Assembly (NCBI RefSeq): GCF_047730165.1
Contig: NZ_CP159834.1
Location: 2,666,001-2,730,000, forward strand
DNA: 64,000 bases
Direction: 5' to 3'
DNA from: Patiriisocius sp047730165
GTDB taxonomy: Bacteria; Bacteroidota; Bacteroidia; Flavobacteriales; Flavobacteriaceae
Below, one piece after another: positions 34,311 through 41,691 of the stretch (position 1 is its first letter; every line of letters starts with the position of its first letter). The notes under the pieces are model-generated. The model was not told the DNA's origin, ran no database searches, and was given only the letters and a program-made list of their open reading frames with translations. The translations under genes and the position numbers were made by a program.

Positions 34311-35723
34311 ATGCATCGCTTCTCTCATTTATTAAACAATCCTCAATTCTATAAAATTTCTGTAGCTATCCTTATAGCTATACGCGGTATTTTTAATGCG
34401 GTAGTTCCATTGATGGATAAAACCGAGGCCAGATACGCTGAAATCGCACGATTAATGGAAGAAACTGGAAACTGGATCACACCACAAATAGATTATGGCG
34501 TTCCCTTTTGGGCAAAACCACCTCTATCTACTTGGCTCTCTGCGGCGAGTATGAATGTTCTTGGGGTGAATGAATTTGCTGTACGATTGCCTTATTTACT
34601 GCTGGTTGTAGCGATGGTATTATTAATAGGGAAATATGCAAAACGAGCGCAACTCCCCTTCTACTTGCCGGGTTTCATTTTACTGCTTATCCCAGAATTA
34701 TTCTTGCACGCTGGCGTTGTATCTACGGACACAGCACTCACACTGGCGGTAACTTTAACATTTTTATCATTTTGGGAAGCCACTCATAACGGTAAGAAAT
34801 TATGGGGCTATTTGTTTTTTATAGGAATAGGGCTTGGTCTTTTAGCAAAAGGGCCTGTTGTAATTATCTTGTGTGGACCGCCCCTATTTCTATGGATGGT
34901 ATTTCAGAAAAAATACAAAACTGTTTTCACAAAAATCCCTTGGATTCTAGGGCTTTTAGTTACCGCACTAGTAGCTGTACCTTGGTATTACTTGGCAGAA
35001 CAAACGACCCCAGGTTTTATTGACTACTTTTTAGTAGGCGAACATTGGTTACGATTTACAGACTCAACCTGGAAAGGTGATAAATATGGTTTCCCAAAAA
35101 CACAGCCTATGGGTATTGTTTGGGCTTTTCTATTGCTCTTTGCTTTGCCATGGATTCAAATTATTATTTACAAAGTTTTTAAAACTAGAGTGACTATTTT
35201 TAAAGATGAATGGGTACTATTTTTACTCCTGTGGCTCCTATGGACGCCCCTATTTTTTACGGTTTCTTCAAGTTTGATCCACACATACATTATGCCTGTA
35301 ATGGCACCTGCTGCACTATTAATCGTCCATTGGTGGCCTACAATAAAGAGTAAGAAACCCTTAGTTATTGCTTCGCTATCCTTGGTAGGGGGTTGCGTTT
35401 TATTTCTAATTGGAGTTATCGTTACAGATACCGCAGAACAGAACGCTAACACAGACAAGTACTTTATCGAGAACCATCCTGAGCAGATTAAAATTAATGA
35501 GTTTTATCACTTCGGAAATAAGAGTTATTCAAGTCAGTTCTATTCTAATGGCATTGTGCAATCAATTTCCTTGAAAGAACTCAAGGCAAAAGAAAATGCA
35601 TTCTGGCCTTTTTGCTTTATTATCAAGAAAAAGGAGATGAAAAAATTAAAAAATATTGACTTTTCAAATTTTGTGCTGATTGACGAAAATAAATCGAAGT
35701 TTTTCTATAGTGTTCCTAAATAA
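34311..35723 (+). CDS. ArnT-like glycosyltransferase, GT39/GT83 family membrane protein
   Basis: The 470-residue protein has about ten to twelve helices. Its first periplasmic loop carries DKTEARYAEIARLMEETGNW, in which the D and E residues form the catalytic site of the protein-O-mannosyltransferase/ArnT fold, followed by YGVPFWAKPPLSTWL. The family transfers sugars from polyprenyl phosphate to lipid or protein acceptors on the periplasmic side. The preceding GT2 gene plausibly makes its donor. A short soluble C-terminal region (about 400-470) is present. The acceptor is unknown. Confidence 0.87.
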   Translation: MHRFSHLLNNPQFYKISVAILIAIRGIFNAVVPLMDKTEARYAEIARLMEETGNWITPQIDYGVPFWAKPPLSTWLSAASMNVLGVNEFAVRLPYLLLVVAMVLLIGKYAKRAQLPFYLPGFILLLIPELFLHAGVVSTDTALTLAVTLTFLSFWEATHNGKKLWGYLFFIGIGLGLLAKGPVVIILCGPPLFLWMVFQKKYKTVFTKIPWILGLLVTALVAVPWYYLAEQTTPGFIDYFLVGEHWLRFTDSTWKGDKYGFPKTQPMGIVWAFLLLFALPWIQIIIYKVFKTRVTIFKDEWVLFLLLWLLWTPLFFTVSSSLIHTYIMPVMAPAALLIVHWWPTIKSKKPLVIASLSLVGGCVLFLIGVIVTDTAEQNANTDKYFIENHPEQIKINEFYHFGNKSYSSQFYSNGIVQSISLKELKAKENAFWPFCFIIKKKEMKKLKNIDFSNFVLIDENKSKFFYSVPK

Positions 35724-35812
35724 AGTGCTGATTCAAAAATAGTTAGTAAGACCGACACTATTTCAATAGCTGTATCTTGTGAGTTATTCTAAAACCTCAA
35801 ACACGCCTCACA

Positions 35813-36169
35813 ATGAAAATAGATTCAAAACTTCATGGCATCATAGATTATCTGGTAGTTATTTTTTTATGGGTCTCCCCTACATTATTTAATATGCCAG
35901 AAATGACCGCAACCTTCACATATGCGCTAGTTGCTCTTCATTTGATTCTTACTGTTTTTACTAATTTTGAAATGGGCATATTCAAAAAAATACCATTTAC
36001 TGTTCACGGCTGGATAGAATTAATCGTCTCTATAGCGCTTGTAGGAGTAGCTTTCTATTTAGGTTCGATAGAAGGAAAGTTTTCACATAATTTCTATTTA
36101 GGTTCAGCTGTCACGATATTCATCGTATGGTTTCTCACTAATTATAAAGTAAGAATAATCAATCCATAA
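35813..36169 (+). CDS. Small four-helix membrane protein of unknown function
   Basis: The 118-residue protein has four hydrophobic segments (YLVVIFLWVSPTLF, FTYALVALHLILTVF, WIELIVSIALVGVAFYLG, FYLGSAVTIFIVWFL). MKIDSKLHGIIDY and FTVHGWIELIVSI give a pseudo-repeat of an HG-containing turn, so the protein may be an internal duplication of two helical hairpins, similar to SPW-type membrane proteins. Family not confidently recognised. It stands 90 bases after the GT39 gene and before a weak hairpin. Confidence 0.7.
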   Translation: MKIDSKLHGIIDYLVVIFLWVSPTLFNMPEMTATFTYALVALHLILTVFTNFEMGIFKKIPFTVHGWIELIVSIALVGVAFYLGSIEGKFSHNFYLGSAVTIFIVWFLTNYKVRIINP

Positions 36170-36209
36170 TATTTTAGAAAGAACTGCACAAAAATAGATG
36201 ATACAAAAA

Positions 36210-36240
36210 AGGTCCACCCTCTCGAGTCGACCTAATTTTT
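36210..36240 (+). terminator. Weak terminator after the four-helix protein gene
   Basis: AGGTCCAC and GTCGACCT pair with one mismatch around an 8-base loop, then ATTTTT follows. It lies 41 bases after the stop. The remaining gap to sulP (about 200 bases) shows only the sulP promoter box. Confidence 0.5.
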
Positions 36241-36410
36241 ACAAAATGTTTCTTTTTAGAGATTCTTCGTTAAAAGAATTTACTTTATGTTTCATCTTGG
36301 GGCAATAGTTAAAACTACTGGGTCAAAACTACGGCATCCTTAGCATTAATCCTACATTATTACCTCATAAATTTATCCTTTTGTCCTTTATTTAAAGTAA
36401 TCTAAAACAG

Positions 36411-36418
36411 TATCTTTG
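36411..36418 (+). promoter_or_regulatory. Promoter -7 box for the SulP transporter gene
   Basis: TATCTTTG matches TAnnTTTG. It ends 12 bases before one in-frame ATG (36431) and 21 bases before a second (36440). The usual spacing in this window favours the second. Confidence 0.55.
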
Positions 36419-36439
36419 CGCCTTATTTAAATGAGGCAC

Positions 36440-38095
36440 ATGTTACTACAAAAAACCATTAAAAACTTTACTCAGAATCCGAAAAACGATATTCTTTCTG
36501 GAATAACCGTAGCATTAGCGCTCGTGCCAGAAGCTGTAGCTTTCGCTTTTGTTGCAGGTATTGACCCACTAGTTGGGTTGTATGGAGCGTTTATGATGGG
36601 AATTATCACATCCCTATTTGGCGGCCGTCCAGGTATGATTAGTGGAGCAACAGGAGCGATGGCAGTGGTTATGGTAGCACTTGTAGCAAAAGGGAACGAA
36701 GTAGGTTTAGCTCTTGAAGCACCAGTAGAGAACCTTGGGCTACAATGGCTATTTATCACATTACTGTTTGTGGGTATCATACAAATACTAGCTGGAGTAT
36801 TTCGTTTAGGTAAATTTGTGAGACTCATACCGCACCCCGTAATGATGGGCTTTGTAAATGGTCTAGCTATTGTTATTTTTAAATCACAATTAGGTTTATT
36901 TCCAGAGCTTGCAACAGAGGGGATATCTTTTACAGAAAATATGGGAGCGTGGTTTACTGCGTTTTTCAGTAGTATAGATTTTTGGAAAATGATGGGGCTT
37001 ATTGGACTTACCATGGCAATTATGTATGGTCTTCCTAAACTAACTAAAAAAATACCAGCTGCGCTTGCTGCCATCGTTGTGGTTGCTGCGATTGTTATTT
37101 TTGGTAAAGTAGAAGTTTCAACTGTAGGTTCTTTTATTACAGATGGCGGTGGAACAGGTTTACAAGGGGGACTACCTACTTTTCAAGATCAAATTTTTAC
37201 TTTATTCTATACAATTAAGGGACATTTCTGGACTACAATATTACCTTTTGCAGGAATTCTTGCGGCAATAGGACTTATCGAGAGTTTAATGACCTTAAAT
37301 CTCATCGACGAAATGACTGAAACACGTGGTAGCGGAAACCGGGAGTGTATCGCTCAAGGAAGTGCAAACATGTTGAATGGATTTTTTGGAGGTATGGGAG
37401 GTTGTGCGATGATTGGGCAATCTATAATTAACATCAACTCTGGTGGTCGTGGTCGTTTGTCTGGAGCTGCAGCAGCTATCGCATTATTGTGCTTTATTTT
37501 ATTTGCAGCGCCATTGATAGAACAGATTCCTATTGCGGCACTCGTGGGTGTAATGTTTATGGTTGTGATCGGGACATTTGCCTGGAGTAGTTTCCGAATT
37601 TTAAATAAGATTCCCTTAAGTGATGCATTTGTTTTAATCGCTGTTTCTTTTATAACTGTGTGGCAAGATCTTGCTATTGCCGTGATTGCAGGTGTAATTA
37701 TGAGTGCGCTTAGCTTTGCCTGGAATAGCGCAACCCGTATTAGAGCCCGTAAAAGCGTAAAAGAAGATGGCACGAAGGTGTATGCTATTTGGGGACCATT
37801 ATTTTTTGGATCAACTACTGCTTTTAACAGCAAATTTGACATTGCAACAGACCCAGAAAAAATAGAAATAGATTTTATCGAGTCTAAAGTGAGTGATCAC
37901 TCTGGTGTAGAAGCATTGAGAAATATCGCCAACAAATATATGGAGCAAGGCAAGCAAGTAAAACTTACTCACCTTAGTCCAGATTGTAAAGAAATGCTTG
38001 TCAAATGGAATCCAGAATTTGAGAATATTATTCAAGATGCCATTGATGACCCAAGATACCATGTGGTAACGAGTATGCTTGATAGTGAGGTCTAA
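36440..38095 (+). CDS. SulP family anion transporter with STAS domain
   Basis: The protein (551 residues from ATG 36440) has SulP/SLC26 features: ALALVPEAVAFAFVAGIDPLVGLYGAF at the N-terminus, GRPGMISGATGAMAVV, and LMTLNLIDEMTETRGSGNRECIAQGSAN followed by GGMGGCAMIGQSIININSGGRGRLSG. About 11-14 helices and a C-terminal STAS domain (about 450-551) follow. Family substrates include sulfate, bicarbonate and other anions. Sulfate uptake feeding the PAPS cassette is possible but the gene is 22 kb away and marine relatives often use SulP for bicarbonate. Its closest likeness, with the short STAS, is to the BicA-type or sulfate-type bacterial SulPs. Confidence 0.92.
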   Translation: MLLQKTIKNFTQNPKNDILSGITVALALVPEAVAFAFVAGIDPLVGLYGAFMMGIITSLFGGRPGMISGATGAMAVVMVALVAKGNEVGLALEAPVENLGLQWLFITLLFVGIIQILAGVFRLGKFVRLIPHPVMMGFVNGLAIVIFKSQLGLFPELATEGISFTENMGAWFTAFFSSIDFWKMMGLIGLTMAIMYGLPKLTKKIPAALAAIVVVAAIVIFGKVEVSTVGSFITDGGGTGLQGGLPTFQDQIFTLFYTIKGHFWTTILPFAGILAAIGLIESLMTLNLIDEMTETRGSGNRECIAQGSANMLNGFFGGMGGCAMIGQSIININSGGRGRLSGAAAAIALLCFILFAAPLIEQIPIAALVGVMFMVVIGTFAWSSFRILNKIPLSDAFVLIAVSFITVWQDLAIAVIAGVIMSALSFAWNSATRIRARKSVKEDGTKVYAIWGPLFFGSTTAFNSKFDIATDPEKIEIDFIESKVSDHSGVEALRNIANKYMEQGKQVKLTHLSPDCKEMLVKWNPEFENIIQDAIDDPRYHVVTSMLDSEV

Positions 38096-38139
38096 TTAAT
38101 CAGAACATTCTGATTTCTTAAATAGTAGTGGTAGTTCAC

Positions 38140-38259
38140 CTAATCTTTCATTAGCCAAGTGCCCAATGTAGCGTTATCTAGTTGATATCTTAAAACTAAA
38201 TTTTTTGAAGATTTTATCTTCACTATTTTTCCTGGTGCTGGAATAATTTTATGAGACAT
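38140..38259 (-). CDS. Possible 39-residue small ORF overlapping an upstream ORF
   Basis: ATG at 38259 begins MSHKIIPAPGKIVKIKSSK and ends NATLGTWLMKD. It overlaps the end of the 38249-38449 frame by 11 bases in another frame, so the two could be one gene split by a frameshift. The gap between sulP and this point shows no other feature. The protein is not recognised. Confidence 0.3.
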   Translation of the reverse strand: MSHKIIPAPGKIVKIKSSKNLVLRYQLDNATLGTWLMKD

Positions 38260-38449
38260 CAACAAATCGTTTATTTAACAGTGCCAGTTCAGGCTGGGAT
38301 AACTTGTTATATCCTATAAATACAGTTTCGCCATTAATTTTAATTTCGACTTTATTTTTCGCCAAATTTATTAAACCTGCAACTATCATATCTTTAAGAA
38401 GCGATGATTTGCAATTATGATTGTACATTTTGTAGTGATCGTGTTGCAA
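38249..38449 (-). CDS. Possible small ORF, unrecognised
   Basis: A frame of up to 66 codons contains MIVAGLINLAKNKVEIKING then ETVFIGYNKLSQPELALLNK, a mix of hydrophobic and charged residues that could fold. The first 16 codons lie antisense to the DUF1272 remnant, so a start at the internal ATG (38389) may be more realistic. It overlaps the next small ORF downstream. No homologue recognised; it may be a fragment of one decayed gene. Confidence 0.3.
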   Translation of the reverse strand: MQHDHYKMYNHNCKSSLLKDMIVAGLINLAKNKVEIKINGETVFIGYNKLSQPELALLNKRFVDVS

Positions 38450-38628
38450 ATGTATTGCACAACGTTCGCCCTAATTGTATAGGCAATTTTGTACTGAGGC
38501 CAATAAGACCTCAAAAAGAACTACCACAAAATCCAGCCTCAAAAAAGGTGGTTCATCAACCTCTTGAAGCTTTGGGGTTTCAAAAAAGATTGGAAAATAA
38601 TAAAGATGTTCCGCCAGAAAAGCGCTAA
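38398..38628 (+). pseudogene. N-terminally truncated DUF1272 gene remnant
   Basis: The frame reads EAMICNYDCTFCSDRVANVL, then HNVRPNCIGNFVLRPIRP, and ends LENNKDVPPEKR. This follows the DUF1272 family (a small cysteine-rich protein, usually ...EAMICTFECTFCxxCVxNVLxNVCPNCGGGFxPRPIRP...). The first about 20 residues with the first cysteine pair are missing, a stop codon precedes the match, and two expected cysteines are arginine here (SDR and NVR). The zinc-binding potential is thus broken. The match begins abruptly where a minus-strand small ORF ends, suggesting a deletion junction. Confidence 0.65.
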
Positions 38629-39126
38629 TTATTCGGCTTGCTTAAAATAGAATTCTTGCTTTTGTGGAACCCCATTAATAAATCCGGCTACCCAAGCGTG
38701 AATGGTATTACCTTCTGGATTTGTGTAGACAATCTGTGAGGGAAACTCATTTCTGGGATTCTCAAATGTAAATGGATGTTCTGCGCCTTCTTTTAATGTA
38801 AATACCACTGGATTAGGCTGTACGCCTGCTGTTTCTATATAAAGCAAGATGGCATCATTCTCTTTGAACAACTTCATATGTTCTGCAAATACGGTATCTG
38901 TTTGTCTCAGCGTCATACTTTCTCCCACAAAACTGCCGTCTTCCGCTTTTTCCCAATGTTCGTATGACTCTGTTTCACTATTTAAATTCATCCAATCTCC
39001 TATGACCCACGATAAATTTTCCATTGAAACTGAAGTCTCTTCTGGGACAACTTCATTTTTATCACTTCCGTTTTTACAGGATGAAACACTTATAAGAATA
39101 AGTAGAAGTACGAGTAGGTTTTTCAT
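38629..39126 (-). CDS. DUF6265-like lipoprotein
   Basis: The protein (165 residues from ATG 39126) has a lipoprotein signal (LLILISVSSC, Cys 17) and a compact beta domain: LSWVIGDWMNLN, YEHWEKAEDGSFVGES, FTFENPRNEFPSQIVYT, HAWVAGFINGVPQ. The pattern (WxxGxW, GxS, ENPxNDFPxxIxY, GxxxG) is that of the DUF6265/lipocalin-like group common in Bacteroidota, function unknown. The ATG 15 codons upstream is rejected because it would bury the signal peptide. It is convergent with the DUF1272 remnant; the stop codons touch. Confidence 0.78.
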   Translation of the reverse strand: MKNLLVLLLILISVSSCKNGSDKNEVVPEETSVSMENLSWVIGDWMNLNSETESYEHWEKAEDGSFVGESMTLRQTDTVFAEHMKLFKENDAILLYIETAGVQPNPVVFTLKEGAEHPFTFENPRNEFPSQIVYTNPEGNTIHAWVAGFINGVPQKQEFYFKQAE

Positions 39127-39204
39127 AATAGTTGGCTTAATATCAAAGATAGCTAATACCACATTAAACATAAAATGCTTCTGAAAACAAAAAAGTTGGT
39201 TAAT

Positions 39205-39336
39205 TTACATAGCGTATTTACATATGGTACATACTGGATGCAGTTTTTTTAGTTTGTGCTCTAACGAGCTAACTGACGATTGCGATGCTCTCGCTCCTAC
39301 CCATTTTCGGATTCTAATGTTACTATTCTTTTTCAT
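39205..39336 (-). CDS. Small 43-residue CxxC protein after the peptide array
   Basis: ATG at 39336 begins MKKNSNIRIRKWVGARASQS, continues SVSSLEHKLKKLHPVCTICK and ends YAM. It is strongly basic at the N-terminus, has a short amphipathic helix-like segment (SSLEHKLKKLH) and a CTIC pair near the end. It is the last frame in the same strand and direction as the five-copy peptide array, 30 bases after the degenerate copy. It has no resemblance to the array peptide. Homologues unknown to me. It could be a partner gene or a chance frame. Confidence 0.4.
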   Translation of the reverse strand: MKKNSNIRIRKWVGARASQSSVSSLEHKLKKLHPVCTICKYAM

Positions 39337-39366
39337 AGCTAGTTGATTTTTTTGATGAATGCCTCC

Positions 39367-39453
39367 TTATCGGTTACGTCCTTTTGCATTCCAGTCAAAC
39401 GCCAAGGTGTTTGATACGCTGCTCGATAATTGATTACTATCTAGTGTTCTTAT
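39367..39453 (-). CDS. Array peptide copy 5, diverged, ATA in place of ATG
   Basis: The frame has the same 87-base length as the other copies and reads IRTLDSNQLSSSVSNTLAF, then DWNAKGRNR and stop. Compared with copy 4, most changes in the first ten codons are synonymous (ACT/ACA, TTA/CTA, AAC/AAT, TTG/TTA, TCA/TCG) or conservative (Thr to Ser). The usual ATG is ATA here. It is either a recently inactivated copy or uses a rare start codon. The synonymous pattern is the best evidence that the array encodes a selected peptide. Confidence 0.45.
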   Translation of the reverse strand: MRTLDSNQLSSSVSNTLAFDWNAKGRNR

Positions 39454-39510
39454 AATTGATTGATTTTTTTAACTGCCACTGCGATTGCAAGGGATACTTC
39501 TTTCTACAGA

Positions 39511-39597
39511 TTATCTAAATCTTCGCTTCGAGTTCCAAGAGTACCCCTTTGAAGTTGAATTTCTTTCTGACAATTGGTTGGTATCTAAAGTTCTCAT
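39511..39597 (-). CDS. Array peptide copy 4, 28 residues
   Basis: Starts with ATG at 39597 and reads MRTLDTNQLSERNSTSKGYS, then WNSKRRFR and TAA. It differs from copy 2 at two residues (Gly-Tyr-Ser for Ala-Tyr-Ala). The peptide is strongly basic at its C-terminus and has no signal peptide, membrane helix or cysteine. Confidence 0.55.
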   Translation of the reverse strand: MRTLDTNQLSERNSTSKGYSWNSKRRFR

Positions 39598-39664
39598 AAT
39601 GTAAGTTTTTGTGGTTGATGTTTTTACTGCAACTGAGATTGCAAATGCTACTCCTTTCTACAGA

Positions 39665-39751
39665 TTATCTAAATCTTCGCTTCGAGTTCCAAGCGTACGC
39701 TTTTTAAGTTGAATTTCTTTCTGACAATTGGTTGGTATCTAAAGTTCTCAT
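39665..39751 (-). pseudogene. Array peptide copy 3, truncated by a nonsense codon
   Basis: Same unit as copy 2 but codon 16 is TAA in place of TCA (39704-39706), so only 15 residues (MRTLDTNQLSERNST) would be made. The rest of the frame down to RRFR and TAA remains. With intact neighbours on both sides, this copy has lost function or yields a short form. Confidence 0.5.
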
Positions 39752-39818
39752 AATGTAAGTTTTTGTGGTTGATATTTTTACTGCAACTGAGATTGCAAAT
39801 GCTACTCCTTTCTACAGA

Positions 39819-39905
39819 TTATCTAAATCTTCGCTTCGAGTTCCAAGCGTATGCTTTTGAAGTTGAATTTCTTTCTGACAATTGGTTGGTATCTAAAGTT
39901 CTCAT
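39819..39905 (-). CDS. Array peptide copy 2, 28 residues
   Basis: Starts with ATG at 39905 and reads MRTLDTNQLSERNSTSK, then AYAWNSKRRFR and TAA; this is the consensus of the array. The sequence just before the ATG (ACCACAAAAACTTACATT) is shared by all intact copies and has no Shine-Dalgarno motif, as is normal in Bacteroidota. Confidence 0.55.
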   Translation of the reverse strand: MRTLDTNQLSERNSTSKAYAWNSKRRFR

Positions 39906-39972
39906 AATATAAGTTTTTGTGGTTGATATTTTTACTGCAACTGCGATTGCAAATGCTACTCCTTTCTACAGA

Positions 39973-40059
39973 TTATCTAAATCTTCGCTTCGCGTTCCAA
40001 GCGTACGCTTTTGAAGTTGAATTTCTTTTTGATAATTTGTTGGTATTTAAAGTTCTCAT
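39973..40059 (-). CDS. Array peptide copy 1 (promoter-proximal), 28 residues
   Basis: Starts with ATG at 40059 and reads MRTLNTNKLSKRNSTSK, then AYAWNAKRRFR and TAA. It has three changes from the consensus in the first 12 residues (Asp to Asn, Gln to Lys, Glu to Lys), making it more basic. It is the first copy in the direction of transcription. The upstream sequence to 40260 is AT-rich with no other convincing gene, so the promoter for the array should lie there; a CTACTTTG string near 40130 is one base from the TAnnTTTG consensus. Confidence 0.55.
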   Translation of the reverse strand: MRTLNTNKLSKRNSTSKAYAWNAKRRFR

Positions 40060-40441
40060 AATGTAAGTTTTTGTGGTCTCTGTTTAATAGAAGAATAAAA
40101 CTCATATTTGTTACAGTACTATGCATTACAAAGTAGTTATTTAACAAATAATTAACATTTACGAAGTGAAAATAAAGCGCCCTACCCTTCACATATAAAG
40201 CATTCTTTATATTTCTGAAATTATAAAAATAATGCCCTTTATTAAATTCAAGAAGAACCAAAAGAGCTAATCAATACTAAATGAAGTGCTATTTTTTATA
40301 AACTAATATGATGCTAAGGTATAAATGAGCGTGTCAAGCTTATAGTTTTTTCCCCAACACGGGTAGACTCAGAATTTATTTACATACCCTTGTAACTTAA
40401 TCAAACAATAACACACTTATAGCGTAACCAGAAAACAACCA

Positions 40442-40936
40442 TTGGACAAAGAACTCGAACATAAGTTTGTAACAGAGCTAGAGACGAATCAAAATATAGT
40501 ACACAAAATTTGTAGGCTATATACTAATGATAAGGATTCTCATAATGATCTGTTTCAAGAAATCACCATACAGCTATGGCGCGCTTACCCTAAGTTTAGA
40601 GGGGACAGCAAGTTTAGCACTTGGATGTATAGAGTTGCATTAAATACAGCAATCACCCTGTATAGAAAGTCAAAAAGACGTGTGAAAACACAAGATTTTG
40701 AAGGAGTTAGTTTTAAGATATCATCTGAGGATTATGACGATACTGTAGAAGAGCAATTAAAATTAATGTACGCCGCGGTGAAGGATTTGAATGATATTGA
40801 GAAGGCGCTGGTATTCCTCTATTTAGAGGATAAGAACTATAAAGAGATTTCGGCAACGTTAGGAATTAGTGAAGTGAATTCACGAGTAAAGATGAACCGA
40901 ATTAAAGTAAAATTACGAAACGTGTTAAATCCGTAA
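40442..40936 (+). CDS. ECF-type RNA polymerase sigma factor
   Basis: The 164-residue protein has sigma region 2 (NDLFQEITIQLWRAYPKFRG, about 38-57, then KFSTWMYRVALNTAI) and region 4 (LNDIEKALVFLYLEDKNYKEISATLGISEVNSRVKMNRIK). The start is TTG at 40442, giving MDKELEHKFV, typical of this subgroup. It is followed after 4 bases by a four-helix membrane protein that probably holds the sigma factor inactive. The 180 bases upstream are empty and separate it from the divergent peptide array. Confidence 0.9.
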   Translation: MDKELEHKFVTELETNQNIVHKICRLYTNDKDSHNDLFQEITIQLWRAYPKFRGDSKFSTWMYRVALNTAITLYRKSKRRVKTQDFEGVSFKISSEDYDDTVEEQLKLMYAAVKDLNDIEKALVFLYLEDKNYKEISATLGISEVNSRVKMNRIKVKLRNVLNP

Positions 40937-40940
40937 TCAT

Positions 40941-41588
40941 ATGGATGAGTTAGACTTATTAAAATCGCAATGGCAAACAAGAGAACACCAGTTCCCGGTA
41001 TTGTCTTTTAATGACATTTATAAAATGTTGTTGAAAAAATCAAGTTCCATTGTAAAGTGGATCTTCATCATTAGCATAGTAGAGCTCTTGTTCTGGACAA
41101 TTTTGGCATTTTTAGTGCCAGAATCTAGCAAATCTTTTATGACAGAGATGGGAACGGACACCGTATTTTTAATCATAAATATTGTCAACTATACCGTGTT
41201 TGCTTTTTTCATATTGTTATTCTGGAAAAACCATAAGCGCATTCAAGTCACTGATTCTGTAAAGGAATTGATGGAGAATATATTAAAGACAAGAAAGACC
41301 GTAAAATACTTTGTTATTTATAACGTGTCTACTGCTGTATCCTTATTGTTAGGTGTCAATATCTTTTATTATCTTAACAAAGAGGCGCTAGCCGCAGCCA
41401 TACAAAAATCTTCTTTAGATTATAATGCCGTACCACCAGAAATGTTCACAAAGATGTTTTTTATAGGACAGATTGTCGGTGGTATAATTATGGTAGGTTT
41501 TGTCTTACTCTTCTATTTCCTTGTCTACGGGTTCTTACTAAAACGTCTTAAAAAGAATTATTACGAGCTAGAAAAAATGGAAATATAA
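40941..41588 (+). CDS. Membrane protein, probable partner of the adjacent sigma factor
   Basis: The 215-residue protein has a short cytoplasmic N-terminus (MDELDLLKSQWQTREHQFPV) and four hydrophobic helices at about 35-58, 70-92, 117-137 and 168-193. It ends in a basic cytoplasmic tail (LKRLKKNYYELEKME). The start 4 bases after the sigma stop implies translational coupling. In Bacteroidota, proteins of this shape beside ECF factors act as anti-sigma-like regulators; that role is inferred from position. No zinc anti-sigma motif is seen. Confidence 0.72.
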   Translation: MDELDLLKSQWQTREHQFPVLSFNDIYKMLLKKSSSIVKWIFIISIVELLFWTILAFLVPESSKSFMTEMGTDTVFLIINIVNYTVFAFFILLFWKNHKRIQVTDSVKELMENILKTRKTVKYFVIYNVSTAVSLLLGVNIFYYLNKEALAAAIQKSSLDYNAVPPEMFTKMFFIGQIVGGIIMVGFVLLFYFLVYGFLLKRLKKNYYELEKMEI

Positions 41589-41691
41589 ATTAAGTAGTGA
41601 ATAGTAAATATTATTTTTTATTATTAACCTGGCCCTTTAGGCATACTTCGACTGCGCTCAGCACATCGCTCTTAACTTTGGGCACTTCTCC

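Larger units (their letters stand above)
39367..40059 (-). repeat. Tandem array of five peptide-coding repeats, period 154 bp (last unit 144 bp)
   Basis: Four near-identical units are spaced exactly 154 bp apart (marker TTTCTACAGATTATC at 39501, 39655, 39809 and 39963) and a fifth, diverged unit precedes them 144 bp away. Each unit contains, on the minus strand, a 29-codon frame (28 residues plus TAA) with the consensus MRTLDTNQLS...WNSKRRFR, then about 67 bases of spacer that includes GTTGCAGTAAAAATATC before the next ATG. The spacing between copies is nearly free of change. On the plus strand the units hold no equivalent frame. The array lies between a lipoprotein gene and an ECF sigma factor gene. 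Confidence 0.92.

Noticed and set aside
36472..37074. 200-codon minus-strand frame
   Set aside because: It is antisense to the SulP gene; long antisense frames are common opposite transmembrane codons. Composition (Ala/Pro/Ile-rich) is artefactual.
39345..40080. CRISPR array
   Set aside because: Repeats are 154 bp with nearly identical content throughout, not short repeats with unique spacers; no cas genes are in the window.
39977..40261. 94-codon minus-strand frame over the array
   Set aside because: It runs in a different frame through array copy 1. The array peptide frame shows synonymous conservation across copies and the long frame does not recur in the other repeats.
41640..41690. CTTCGACTGCGCTCAGC segment as a repetitive mobile element
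   Set aside because: Resembles a dispersed flavobacterial spacer sequence, but only one good copy occurs in the window (a weak partial likeness near 52190), so no repeat family can be supported.
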